In this document: piece after piece, positions 27,298 to 35,199 of the stretch
Numbering within the stretch: position 1 is the stretch's first letter
How the letters are laid out: each line of letters begins with the position of its first letter
NCBI GenBank assembly: GCA_964535195.1
Contig: CAZHSI010000003.1
Location: 30,513 to 94,512, forward strand
Reading direction: 5' to 3'
Source of the DNA: UBA9339 sp964535195
GTDB lineage: Bacteria; Pseudomonadota; Gammaproteobacteria; UBA9339
DNA: 64,000 nucleotides
Program-made: the position numbers and the translations under genes
The notes under the pieces: model-generated
The model's database searches: none
What the model saw: only the letters and a program-made list of their open reading frames with translations
Told to the model about the DNA's origin: nothing

Positions 27298-28032
27298 TTA
27301 AAAATGGTACCGTAACCCTATCCCAGCATTAGTTGACCCAGCGCTCGCATTTCCGGAAAAAGTTCCCCAAGCAGTACAGCGATGGTGTAAGCGTAAGGCG
27401 AGCTCAAAATTTGGATGAGCAGGTAAAGCAAAAGTAACTTCTAATAATAGGTAGTTTAATAGACGATTAAACTCGCTATCTGGTTTATCACTTTCTCTAT
27501 CCGCAAACGGCGAATGGGAGCCATAAGAAACACCTTCACCAATCGCTATTGAGTTTTTCAGATATTGATGCCACGGAAAACGCGTAAAACGCCACATTAA
27601 ATATAAATTTCCTTCTTTAACGTTATCATGATGGGCATAATCGTGCCGATAAGCTAAATTACCCGCAACCTGAACCACATCAAATACTGGTTTAAAAAAC
27701 CGGCGAAACAAATTATTTTGGTCAAGGGTATAAGCAACTTCTGCAGCATAAATATTTTCACCACAGGCAGTATATTTTCCCGTTAAGACTTCACCAAAAA
27801 CTTGCTTAGCTGTGCCGCCCCAATAAAATAAAACCGACCATGGTCCTAAAGTGGCATTATTAAAAACACGGGGGGTATCAGCCGCAACACGCAAAGATAA
27901 AGCAAAGAACAAACTCAAAACTAACAAGCAAAATGGAGCCCGCCGGTTCTTGCCATTCAATTTCTTGATTGTGCCCACTACTTTGTCACGCGCAAAACCG
28001 CGTAGCATAAATTTAAACTTGGTAAAGACCAT
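27298..28032 (-). CDS. Outer-membrane barrel protein, PagL/acyloxyacyl hydrolase-like
   Basis: A 244-aa protein with a hydrophobic export segment (APFCLLVLSLFFALSLRVAA, about 32-51) followed by beta-strand alternation and a C-terminal aromatic residue (GIGLRYHF), as in outer-membrane barrels. The end, RLHHRCTAW then GSTNAGIGLRYHF, resembles the PagL-type lipid A deacylase end, which has His followed by Ser. Here the residue after HHR is Cys, which weakens the catalytic call. The first 30 codons run through a REP-like repeat (27980-28011), so the true start may be later (GTG near codon 19 or TTG near codon 24). It converges with uvrA. Confidence 0.5.
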   Translation of the reverse strand: MVFTKFKFMLRGFARDKVVGTIKKLNGKNRRAPFCLLVLSLFFALSLRVAADTPRVFNNATLGPWSVLFYWGGTAKQVFGEVLTGKYTACGENIYAAEVAYTLDQNNLFRRFFKPVFDVVQVAGNLAYRHDYAHHDNVKEGNLYLMWRFTRFPWHQYLKNSIAIGEGVSYGSHSPFADRESDKPDSEFNRLLNYLLLEVTFALPAHPNFELALRLHHRCTAWGTFSGNASAGSTNAGIGLRYHF

Positions 28033-28092
28033 TGGTATGATATAATTTTCTATGTTTAAAAGTAAAAATGTAGTTACTGTAATTAAATATTT

Positions 28093-29193
28093 ATGAAAAG
28101 CAAGGAAAACTTTTTAGTAAAAAACATTTTTAAACCCCACCGCTTTCGCATTATTCATGGTATCAAAACTGCTTTGGGCTGCTTAATTGGCCTAGCTATA
28201 GAAAAATATTTTGCTTGGCCATCAGGGCAATGGGTTCCTATTACTATCATGGTGGTCATGAGCGCACAAACCCACTTCGGTGGGGCGGTACGTAAAGCCG
28301 CCATGAGATTTTTAGGAACCCTAGCGGGCGTAGCAACAACCATCACAGTTTTGTGGCTGTTCGGTGACAACACCACGGTAATTTTTAGTACCGTATTTGT
28401 TGCCAGCATCGTTTTTGCCTATATTGCCAGTGAACATGGAGATATCAATTATGCGGGAACCTTAGGTGGCGTTACGACTATCTTAATTTTAGGCGGACAA
28501 CAAGTGGGGATAGATATAGCATTACAACGAGGGTTTTATATTACCGTTGGTATTATTATCGCTTTGCTAGTTTCCCGATTTATCTTTCCAATCCATGCTC
28601 GCGATCGCTTACGCTTCCATATAGCTGTTACTTTGCGTAATTTAAATAGCCTCTATGCTGCCGCCATTGACATAGAAAACCGACTGAATCAAAAAGAGCA
28701 TGAGACCTCGGTGCTAAATTCTAAAATAACCGAAGATATCGCCGCCCAACCCCGATTAGTTTATGAAGCAGTCATTGGCAGTAGAGAATTTGCCACCAAG
28801 CAACCGATTTTCATGGCCATTCTTAGTAGTGAACAAAGCTTAAGCCATTTAATTAATTTAATATATCTTAGTCTACGTGAGGCAACTTCGCCCACCCTAA
28901 TAAATCAACAATTAAATAAAATAATGTGGCTTCATAACATAATTAGCAATAATTTTAACCACTTAGCTAATTGCATAGACACCATAGAACTACCGCAAAA
29001 CACATTAATCTTATCAGAAACGTTAACTAAAATTACCCAAACTGCCGAAGAACTAACAAAAGAGACTAAAACTTATCAACTAATTGTAGGACATTCTTTT
29101 CTATTTCTTATAGGAGAATTAATCAAGGAACTAAAAAACATGGAAAAACTAATTTTAAAAGCAAATAGCAAAAAGCAGGATAATGTGGTATAA
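28093..29193 (+). CDS. FUSC-family inner-membrane protein (short form)
   Basis: A 366-aa protein with the N-terminal membrane half of the fusaric acid resistance/aromatic efflux family. It has GIKTALGCLIGLAIEKYFAW, then GQWVPITIMVVMSAQTHFGG and RFLGTLAGVATTITVLWL (residues 23-110), with about five to six helices up to residue 165. A soluble helical tail follows. Family members of about 650-700 aa carry two such halves, so this is a half-length form. It may be an exporter subunit, but no partner HlyD protein is nearby. The start has no strong ribosome site. Confidence 0.75.
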   Translation: MKSKENFLVKNIFKPHRFRIIHGIKTALGCLIGLAIEKYFAWPSGQWVPITIMVVMSAQTHFGGAVRKAAMRFLGTLAGVATTITVLWLFGDNTTVIFSTVFVASIVFAYIASEHGDINYAGTLGGVTTILILGGQQVGIDIALQRGFYITVGIIIALLVSRFIFPIHARDRLRFHIAVTLRNLNSLYAAAIDIENRLNQKEHETSVLNSKITEDIAAQPRLVYEAVIGSREFATKQPIFMAILSSEQSLSHLINLIYLSLREATSPTLINQQLNKIMWLHNIISNNFNHLANCIDTIELPQNTLILSETLTKITQTAEELTKETKTYQLIVGHSFLFLIGELIKELKNMEKLILKANSKKQDNVV

Positions 29194-29257
29194 AAGTGGC
29201 GTTAATAGATTCGGGGTATATACACCCTTTTTTAAAATTTTAATGGAGATTACTGTA

Positions 29258-29758
29258 ATGAAAAAAATGTTACTTGCAGCAACAACCGCATGTTGTTTAT
29301 TACTAGGCACCGCAGCTTTTGCCGAGCTGAAAATTGGGGTAATTAACGTCAATGAAATTTTTCTGAAATCACCACAAATAGCTACAGCAAAAGCCAAATT
29401 TAAGAAAGATTTTGATGTCAAAGAAAAAGCATTAAATGAGGCACAAAAAAACTTTCAAAAAGCTATCGAAGATTTCAGCAAAAATAGCCCAACAATGAAA
29501 GAAGATGCAAAAAAAGCTGAACAACAAAAAATTGTTGACCAGCAAAAAAAGCTGCAAGAGATGCAAGCAAAGTTTCAAAATGAGGCTAATGCTGCACAAG
29601 AAGACGCCTTAAAAGACTTCTCCAAGAAGATGGAAACAGCAGTTGCTAAAGTTGCTAAAGATAAAAGTCTCGACCTCGTTGTTGCTAAAGCAAGTCTCGC
29701 TTATAGCAAAGCAGAACTTGAGATTACTAGTGATGTCTTAAAAGTAATGACAAAATAA
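29258..29758 (+). CDS. skp: Periplasmic chaperone OmpH/Skp family
   Basis: A holdase chaperone for unfolded outer-membrane proteins. It is 166 aa, with a signal peptide (MKKMLLAATTACCLLLGTAAFA, cleaved after AFA at residue 22). The mature protein starts ELKIGVINVNEIFLKSPQ, then has the long Lys/Gln/Ala-rich coiled-coil arms (about 45-125). The C-terminus returns to VAKDKSLDLVVAKASLAYS. The frame opens at 29183, but GGAG upstream of the ATG at 29258 plus the signal peptide fix the start. It is usually found beside bamA, but here it stands alone, followed by a textbook terminator. Confidence 0.9.
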   Translation: MKKMLLAATTACCLLLGTAAFAELKIGVINVNEIFLKSPQIATAKAKFKKDFDVKEKALNEAQKNFQKAIEDFSKNSPTMKEDAKKAEQQKIVDQQKKLQEMQAKFQNEANAAQEDALKDFSKKMETAVAKVAKDKSLDLVVAKASLAYSKAELEITSDVLKVMTK

Positions 29759-29777
29759 CTTGCTTAAATGGCTGTGA

Positions 29778-29807
29778 AAATAGGGGCGTAATCGCCCCTA
29801 TTTTTTT
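29778..29807 (+). terminator. Intrinsic terminator of skp
   Basis: AAATAGGGGCG pairs with CGCCCCTATTT across TAAT, and the T run continues for four more bases. It lies 20 bases after the skp stop. Confidence 0.92.
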
Positions 29808-29833
29808 AGAGTAAAGCTAATAACAGAACCACG

Positions 29834-29956
29834 ATACCGCTCGTGAATTAAATTTAGGCATAGCGCCTTTTTACGACCGGACTTTCCTTGTGGGGAAACA
29901 ACAAGGATCGTAAAAAAATAAAGAAACGCAACATCCAGTTAATTTACGAGCGGTAT
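29834..29956 (+). repeat. Nested palindromic repeat, copy B, ending at the rsmE start codon
   Basis: The left arm ATACCGCTCGTGAATTAAAT (29834-29853) pairs with the right arm GTTAATTTACGAGCGGTAT (29938-29956). An inner stem pairs TTTTTACGA with TCGTAAAAA, and CCTTGT with ACAAGG. The right arm ends at the base before the rsmE ATG and supplies its GAGCGG ribosome site. Confidence 0.75.
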
Positions 29957-30691
29957 ATGTCGCTACCTCGCATTTTTGTTACTACTAAGTTACATATAAA
30001 ACAAAAGATCTCTTTAGGGGTTAATGCCTCTAAACATATTTTACAAGTCTTACGCTTAAAACCTAAAGACCAATTAATCGTTTTTAACAACCCTGGCGGT
30101 GAATTTAAAGCCTCCATCTCGGCCATTAACAAACATGAAGCCATCGTTTTTCTCGAAGAATTTATATCCCGCCAGAATGAATCGCCATTAGCAATCCACC
30201 TAGGGCAGGGGGTTTCTCGCGGTGACAAAATGGATTTTACGATTCAAAAAACTGTTGAGCTCGGAGTCAATGCTATTACCCCGTTATTTACTGCTTATTG
30301 CAATGTTAAACTCGATGCTGCACGTTTAGCAAAACGTCATCATCATTGGCAAGGGATAGCAATTAACGCCGCCGAACAATCTGGGCGTTGCTATGTCCCG
30401 CAAGTTTTTCCTGGAAAAGATTTAACCACATGGCTAAACACTACCTCATCTGATTTATGCTTGGTGCTCGAACCAAGTGCACCAAACAAACTCAGCGCCC
30501 TCACTTTCAAAGAAAGACCAACCCAAATTACTCTCTTAGTTGGTCCAGAAGGAGGCTTAAGTAGGGAAGAGGTAACCCTTGCAAAAGAAAAATATTTTTT
30601 GCCAGTCACCCTTGGGCCAAGAATCCTTCGCACTGAGACCGCAGCTTTGACGGCCATCAGTATCTTGCAAGCCAAGTGGGGAGATTTGTAG
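29957..30691 (+). CDS. rsmE: 16S rRNA (uracil1498-N3)-methyltransferase RsmE
   Basis: SPOUT-class methyltransferase that modifies U1498 of 16S rRNA. It is 244 aa. It starts SLPRIFVTTKLHIKQ with an N-terminal PUA-like domain (to about residue 75). The SPOUT domain has GQGVSRGDKMDFTIQKTVEL, then NAAEQSGRCYVPQV, LLVGPEGGLSREE and the knot LGPRILRTETAALTAIS. The frame opens at 29888, but that stretch is repeat sequence. The start at ATG 29957 matches the family and has a ribosome site formed by the repeat's right arm. Confidence 0.95.
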   Translation: MSLPRIFVTTKLHIKQKISLGVNASKHILQVLRLKPKDQLIVFNNPGGEFKASISAINKHEAIVFLEEFISRQNESPLAIHLGQGVSRGDKMDFTIQKTVELGVNAITPLFTAYCNVKLDAARLAKRHHHWQGIAINAAEQSGRCYVPQVFPGKDLTTWLNTTSSDLCLVLEPSAPNKLSALTFKERPTQITLLVGPEGGLSREEVTLAKEKYFLPVTLGPRILRTETAALTAISILQAKWGDL

Positions 30692-30884
30692 ATCCGAACC
30701 CTACGGCCTAAAAAAATGTGCGCTTGCGGTTGGGCTAGCACGAAATTTTGCGCCTGTAAGCGCCATTAATCCTGGTTCTACTTTTGTAAAGCTCCTCTAG
30801 CCGATAAATTTCTCCATCGCTGTGTTTGCCTGCTAAAACCACGGTGATTAGATGTTTTTTTCTTCATCGCCCACCGCGTGATGG

Positions 30885-31349
30885 CTAGGGAAAACGAGCA
30901 CCTTTACCTTTCATCAACTTTTGCTTTTGGCGATCCCATTCGCGGCGTTTTTCGGTCTCACGTTTATCGTAAAGCTTTTTCCCTCGAGCAAGGGCAACCT
31001 CCACTTTAACCCGATTATTTTTCCAATGTAGGTTTAGGGGCACAAGCGTGTAACCTTTGCGTTCTGCTGCCCCAATTAATTTATCTAACTCCCTTTTATT
31101 AAGCAGGAGTTTACGACTACGATCAGGCACCGCTTCAATATGGGTAGAAACGGTAGCTAAAGGAGAGATATGTGCGTTTATTAGATACGCCTCACCACCT
31201 TTAATGATAATGTGACTTTCAGCGATTTGCGCCTTACCTGCCCGCAAGCTTTTAACTTCCCAACCAGCAAGCACCACACCAGCTTCTAGAGTATCTTCTA
31301 TCTGGTAGTTGTGCCGAGCTTTTCGGTTGTCAGAAATTAACTGGGACAT
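30885..31349 (-). CDS. smpB: SsrA-binding protein SmpB
   Basis: Binds tmRNA and delivers it to stalled ribosomes for trans-translation. It is 154 aa, full length. The sequence has NRKARHNYQIEDTLEAGVVL, then GWEVKSLRAGKAQIAESHI, HISPL, and the positively charged tail YDKRETEKRREWDRQKQKLM. The start ATG has no clear ribosome site. tmRNA itself is not in the window. It lies downstream of bamE on the same strand, 40 bases away, so the two may be co-transcribed. Confidence 0.96.
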   Translation of the reverse strand: MSQLISDNRKARHNYQIEDTLEAGVVLAGWEVKSLRAGKAQIAESHIIIKGGEAYLINAHISPLATVSTHIEAVPDRSRKLLLNKRELDKLIGAAERKGYTLVPLNLHWKNNRVKVEVALARGKKLYDKRETEKRREWDRQKQKLMKGKGARFP

Positions 31350-31389
31350 TGGCTACACTTAATTTTATTTGCGGCAATATTTGCGTATA

Positions 31390-31794
31390 TTACTGTATTG
31401 AGCTTAGCTTATCGTTCTTAAACTTAAGAACTAATTTTTTCTTATCGATTTTGCCACCATTGATCTGTTTGGTACAAGCATAGAGCCAAATATTTTCATC
31501 AAACGGATCGATTAACACCGGGCTACCTAATAAGGTCTTAACCCCATCTTTGCTCAACCCTAAAGATAATTGTGAGATAATTTTTTTATCAAGAATATTG
31601 CCCTGCTCCACGTCGACTTGATAGGGGGAACACCCCACAAGCAAAGCCAAGACAGCAACAGCCGCGATGCTCCCACGGACCAAGGCTGAAGCCTTGTGCA
31701 ATTGGCCCAAGCAATAATCCCGAGTAATTCCTTTATTGTGGCGCGTGGTCAGCAGAACGAATAGTTTTATAAGTGTCATGTCTAATCTCAACAA
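31390..31794 (-). CDS. bamE: Outer membrane assembly lipoprotein BamE
   Basis: Lipoprotein of the BAM complex that inserts outer-membrane barrels. It is 134 aa. The lipobox is LALLVGC with Cys at about residue 55, followed by VDVEQGNILDKKIISQLSLG, the typical BamE helix start, then LLGSPVLIDPFDENIWLYA. The N-terminal segment before the lipobox is unusually long. It includes a stretch (TRDYCLGQLHKASALVRGS) encoded by a small palindrome (AAGGCTGAAGCCTT), as if a repeat had inserted into the signal peptide. The true start may be downstream of the ATG at 31794. Confidence 0.88.
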   Translation of the reverse strand: MLRLDMTLIKLFVLLTTRHNKGITRDYCLGQLHKASALVRGSIAAVAVLALLVGCSPYQVDVEQGNILDKKIISQLSLGLSKDGVKTLLGSPVLIDPFDENIWLYACTKQINGGKIDKKKLVLKFKNDKLSSIQ

Positions 31795-31887
31795 AGCGAT
31801 TTTTTAACAGATTCTTATGTTAACCGGTGGCCTTTTGTAAATCAAATAGTAATTTGCTATAATAGCATCCGAAAAAATTAACTGGGA

Positions 31888-32205
31888 ATGGTTATGGCAG
31901 CCAATGACAAGGATTCACAAGCAATTTACGATATTTGGACCCAACGCAGTTTGGGCATCGAACTACCACAAAACCTAGAAGATGTTAATGCTACAGATAT
32001 TGAGTATATCTGCAATAACTCTTTTCCGTTTTTACAAATCATTAATTCTAACGCGGTGTTCGATGAAGAAACTTCAACAAAGTTTATAACCACCTCTACT
32101 GGCTGGGTAATTCATGACTATGGAGACGCAATCAGCGTCTCGGCACCTCCAGGAAATAACAATCACAATGAAGAGAAAAAGGGGGCAGCGGATGTCGGCC
32201 AATAG
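31888..32205 (+). CDS. Small hypothetical protein, first of an overlapping pair
   Basis: A 105-aa acidic protein with no family I recognise. It lacks a signal peptide. The start is ATG 31888 or, more likely, ATG 31894, with GGGAATGG upstream. It contains IYDIWTQRSLGIELPQNLED and a low-complexity tail of Asn, Glu and Lys. Its last 14 bases overlap the start of the next gene, which suggests coupled translation and a joint role. A toxin-antitoxin pair was considered, but no motif supports it. Confidence 0.5.
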   Translation: MVMAANDKDSQAIYDIWTQRSLGIELPQNLEDVNATDIEYICNNSFPFLQIINSNAVFDEETSTKFITTSTGWVIHDYGDAISVSAPPGNNNHNEEKKGAADVGQ

Positions 32206-32497
32206 AAACCTTACTAAGGAACAAATAGCCACGGCTGCTGAGATTGCTGACATTATTGCTGCCAAAGGCTGGGAAAATGCTGAAGTAATCGCCGGCACTA
32301 AAAGCATATTACGTTATCTTTGGATTGAATTAAAAAAATATGGCATCGAGCTCAAAGGTTATGATAATGACGCTAATGACGAAAAATGTTACGCACGTCT
32401 TATGCAATACGCTAAAACAAACGGGTTACCCTGGCAAAAACAACCGCCAGTAAAACCTGAAGAACCAATCATGGTTGGTGGCGCTGGAGAAACATAA
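32192..32497 (+). CDS. Small hypothetical protein, second of an overlapping pair
   Basis: A 101-aa protein of unknown function. The ATG at 32192 has AGGGGG seven bases upstream and overlaps the previous gene by 14 bases. The open frame extends to 32114, but that start has no ribosome site. It is helical in the middle (TKEQIATAAEIADIIAAKGW and SILRYLWIELKKYG) with a Pro-rich end (WQKQPPVKPEEP). It has no signal peptide or membrane helix. Confidence 0.5.
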   Translation: MSANRNLTKEQIATAAEIADIIAAKGWENAEVIAGTKSILRYLWIELKKYGIELKGYDNDANDEKCYARLMQYAKTNGLPWQKQPPVKPEEPIMVGGAGET

Positions 32498-32654
32498 ATA
32501 GACAATAGACATCGGCAGCAAACATATATTTAGCATAATTTTACTGCGTTTCTCGAGCTTAGGTTTTGGTAATTGCTATATCCCAGCCTTGTTGGTTTGC
32601 TGAAAAGCGCTCAGATCAAACCGCGTTTTTTGCGACGCAGCCTGGGGTTTAATG

Positions 32655-32677
32655 AACAAGCATATGTTATGCTTGTT
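32655..32677 (+). other. 10-bp hairpin upstream of the 787-aa gene
   Basis: AACAAGCATA pairs with TATGCTTGTT across TGT. It lies between the small gene pair and the 787-aa gene and could be a weak terminator for the first or a leader element of the second. No T run follows. Confidence 0.4.
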
Positions 32678-32743
32678 AGAGCACAATAAAATTATGCTGA
32701 ATAGCTACAAATATGGAAGACAAATTTTTTAGAGAGGACCGCT

Positions 32744-35107
32744 ATGAGTGAAGCACCACAAACAGAAAAAAAACCTAAGAAGGTAAGTAAAGAAATCCCA
32801 GGCTCAGTACCAACCATTGGAAGAATTAGTGCATTACTTGCGCCAGCACTCTCTCAACCTACCAAAGAACAACTCAAAAAACACTTTAGTGATATCGTTA
32901 GTGCCGTAATAAAAACTCTGCCAAGTCAAAGTAGGACTGAAACAGCAACACCAAGGAGGGATGCAAGTGCAGCAACGGTAGAACAACCAGCAGAGACAGA
33001 GCAAGAGTCGAAGAGGGAGGAGACACCGCAAGAGCCAGGAGCAGCGACACCGGGTAGCACTGATAGTACAAATTATAATTACCTCAGAAATATACTAGAA
33101 GGTCCATTGCCCAAATCTGCAAGACCTATCGACTTTACTAGAACCAAACCTAGCGAAAGGATTGATGGCCCAGTTGACCTCAAAACAGCTGCCGAGGATG
33201 TTCTCAGAAAACTACTCAAGATAGAACCAAATGAATCAATAGAAGAGGCCTTAAAAAGGCATGAGGTGCAAGACAAAGCTGCAGCAAAAAAATGGCTAGA
33301 ATACATCCAAATGCGACTCGCTTTAGAGATGAATGAGCAACAAGACCTGGAAGCTTTAGCGAATGAAGAGGCCACCAGTAATATACTCAATGAAATAGAG
33401 GAAAAAGAAGACATTGCAAAACAAGCCGCAGAAAAGGGAGTAGGAGCCCAACAAGAAGCCATCGATCTCATCCGCCATAACCAAAAGTTAACCAAGGGAC
33501 AATACAATACACTGCTAGCTAATGCTGTGGGACTTGCATCAAAAAGAAGAGGGTTAAGTATCAAGGCTGGTTTTGGAGCATACCTTACTTATGATGAAAA
33601 TGGACACCCATTTGTCGTTATAACAAGTTTTGATGCAGCAAGCTTTGAGGCTGCCGCTCGTCAATTCAAAAATAAAGTTGAATGGAGTGGCATCCCAAAA
33701 AGCAAACAACACCTCGCAGAAATGGCATGTTTAAGGCAAGGAAAAAAATGTTATTTTGATGGGCGCGAAACAATCCTTTCAAGCACAATGCCGCCCAAAG
33801 GGCCACAATTTTGGTCTATTTGGATTACTAATATAAATCAGATATCAGTCTCCAAGAGAAAGTGGCTTGGCAAAACCAAAGGACCAGAACAACAACTACA
33901 AACGTTAATCAGCGAAGTTGTGGGAGATGATCCGAAAAAGCTTCAAGAATTTTTGGATGATATTGCAACTGAGCCTACACAGCAAGTTGGAGAAAGCGAA
34001 GAGGATTTTAAAAAAAGACAGGATGCCACCCCAAAACGTCGCGAACAAGTCGCTAAGCTCCTTACTGCAAAACAGATGGAGACCTTAATCAACAAAGTTG
34101 TTGGAAATGATCCGCGAAGGCTTCGAGAATTTTGGGATGTTATTGCTACTGAACCTACACAAAATGCTGGAGAAAGTGATAGGGATTTTAAAAAAAGACG
34201 GGATGCCGCAAAAAAACGTCGCGAACAAATTGCTGAGCACCTTACTTCAGAACAGATGAAGATTCTGGAAGATGCTTATGCTGATAATATAAAAAGATAT
34301 AAAGAACAGATAACAGGCCTTAAAAAAGAACTTGCTGAACTTCAAGAACAACCTCGTCCATTTGACGAACAAACAACAAAAAAAATAGCAGCAAAAGAAC
34401 AACAGCTTACGTTTGCCGAAAAACAATTACAGTCGGCACAAGCCGCTCAAAGGAACCTCTATGCTGCGCGGATAAATGCGTTACAAGCAGTAGCATCTAC
34501 CCCCAAAAGCATAAATCCAGCAACAAATGATTTACAGATAGCTAGACAGAGCTGTGCAAGACAACTTTTGCAAGACGCAAAAGAAGAGTGTGAAAAAAAA
34601 GCAGGAGACCCTGTCACAAATGACAACATAGTAAATCAAGCAATCGATAACCTAAAAAAACTAGGCCTGAAAGATGCCGAAGTAACTGCTGTAACAACTG
34701 AAATACTCGCTGAAAATGTTAGGAATATAGCCAAAAAGCCACAAACAGATGCCGCTCGAGAACAAGAGTTAGAAAAATCTGTAAATAAATTAGTAGAGCA
34801 TCTTCTTAGTGCCGAACCTGGTATTACAGTACAAAAGGTTATAGCTAAGCTAAGAGAACTAGGACTCCCAGAAGATGCTTTAATAGCTGCAACCAATGCC
34901 ATATATGTTTCTAAAATAAATAGCTTAGATCCCGCGCATAACCAAAGTGAGTTAAGTAATATAGCTGAAGAATATAATTCGTTTTTGGAAAAGCACAAAG
35001 AGTTACGGAAAAAAGTAGAAGCTGCAACAGCAGGCCCATTTTATGAGGCAAGAGAAAAAATACAACAGACTTTAAGTCCTTCTTCACCAAGTGCAGCGCC
35101 CCATTAA
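32744..35107 (+). CDS. Large coiled-coil, effector-like protein with 60-aa tandem repeat
   Basis: A 787-aa hydrophilic protein without signal peptide or membrane helices and without a family I recognise. Residues 1-40 are basic and Pro-rich. Residues 60-110 are Glu/Thr/Pro low complexity. Residues 150-240 are helical and charged. A possibly folded part follows (about 265-365; FGAYLTYDENGHPFVVITSF, three Cys). Two near-identical 60-aa repeats (387-506) come next. Residues 506-640 form coiled coil (KELAELQEQ, EQQLTFAEKQLQSAQAAQ), then a final helical region. Size, charge and modularity resemble type IV effectors of intracellular bacteria. RBS: AGAGGA. Single-gene unit. Confidence 0.6.
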   Translation: MSEAPQTEKKPKKVSKEIPGSVPTIGRISALLAPALSQPTKEQLKKHFSDIVSAVIKTLPSQSRTETATPRRDASAATVEQPAETEQESKREETPQEPGAATPGSTDSTNYNYLRNILEGPLPKSARPIDFTRTKPSERIDGPVDLKTAAEDVLRKLLKIEPNESIEEALKRHEVQDKAAAKKWLEYIQMRLALEMNEQQDLEALANEEATSNILNEIEEKEDIAKQAAEKGVGAQQEAIDLIRHNQKLTKGQYNTLLANAVGLASKRRGLSIKAGFGAYLTYDENGHPFVVITSFDAASFEAAARQFKNKVEWSGIPKSKQHLAEMACLRQGKKCYFDGRETILSSTMPPKGPQFWSIWITNINQISVSKRKWLGKTKGPEQQLQTLISEVVGDDPKKLQEFLDDIATEPTQQVGESEEDFKKRQDATPKRREQVAKLLTAKQMETLINKVVGNDPRRLREFWDVIATEPTQNAGESDRDFKKRRDAAKKRREQIAEHLTSEQMKILEDAYADNIKRYKEQITGLKKELAELQEQPRPFDEQTTKKIAAKEQQLTFAEKQLQSAQAAQRNLYAARINALQAVASTPKSINPATNDLQIARQSCARQLLQDAKEECEKKAGDPVTNDNIVNQAIDNLKKLGLKDAEVTAVTTEILAENVRNIAKKPQTDAAREQELEKSVNKLVEHLLSAEPGITVQKVIAKLRELGLPEDALIAATNAIYVSKINSLDPAHNQSELSNIAEEYNSFLEKHKELRKKVEAATAGPFYEAREKIQQTLSPSSPSAAPH
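33901..34260 (+). repeat. Two-copy 180-bp in-frame tandem repeat
   Basis: Units 33901-34080 and 34081-34260 are exactly 180 bases apart. They encode matching 60-residue blocks (INKVVGNDPRRLREFWDVIA in the second unit). The shared segments are EPTQ, GES, DFKKR and KRREQ. Charged Lys/Arg/Glu helices dominate. Confidence 0.85.
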
Positions 35108-35199
35108 AAATGGTAGTTTTAGCAGGATTAAAATTCAAATTGAGCGCGTTTGAAAAACAGCTGTTGTCGCATACTTTACAGAGCCACTTGCAAAAGCCG

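Noticed and set aside
30692..30884. Possible tRNA or small RNA between rsmE and smpB
   Set aside because: No cloverleaf, T-loop GTTCGA or terminator could be found.
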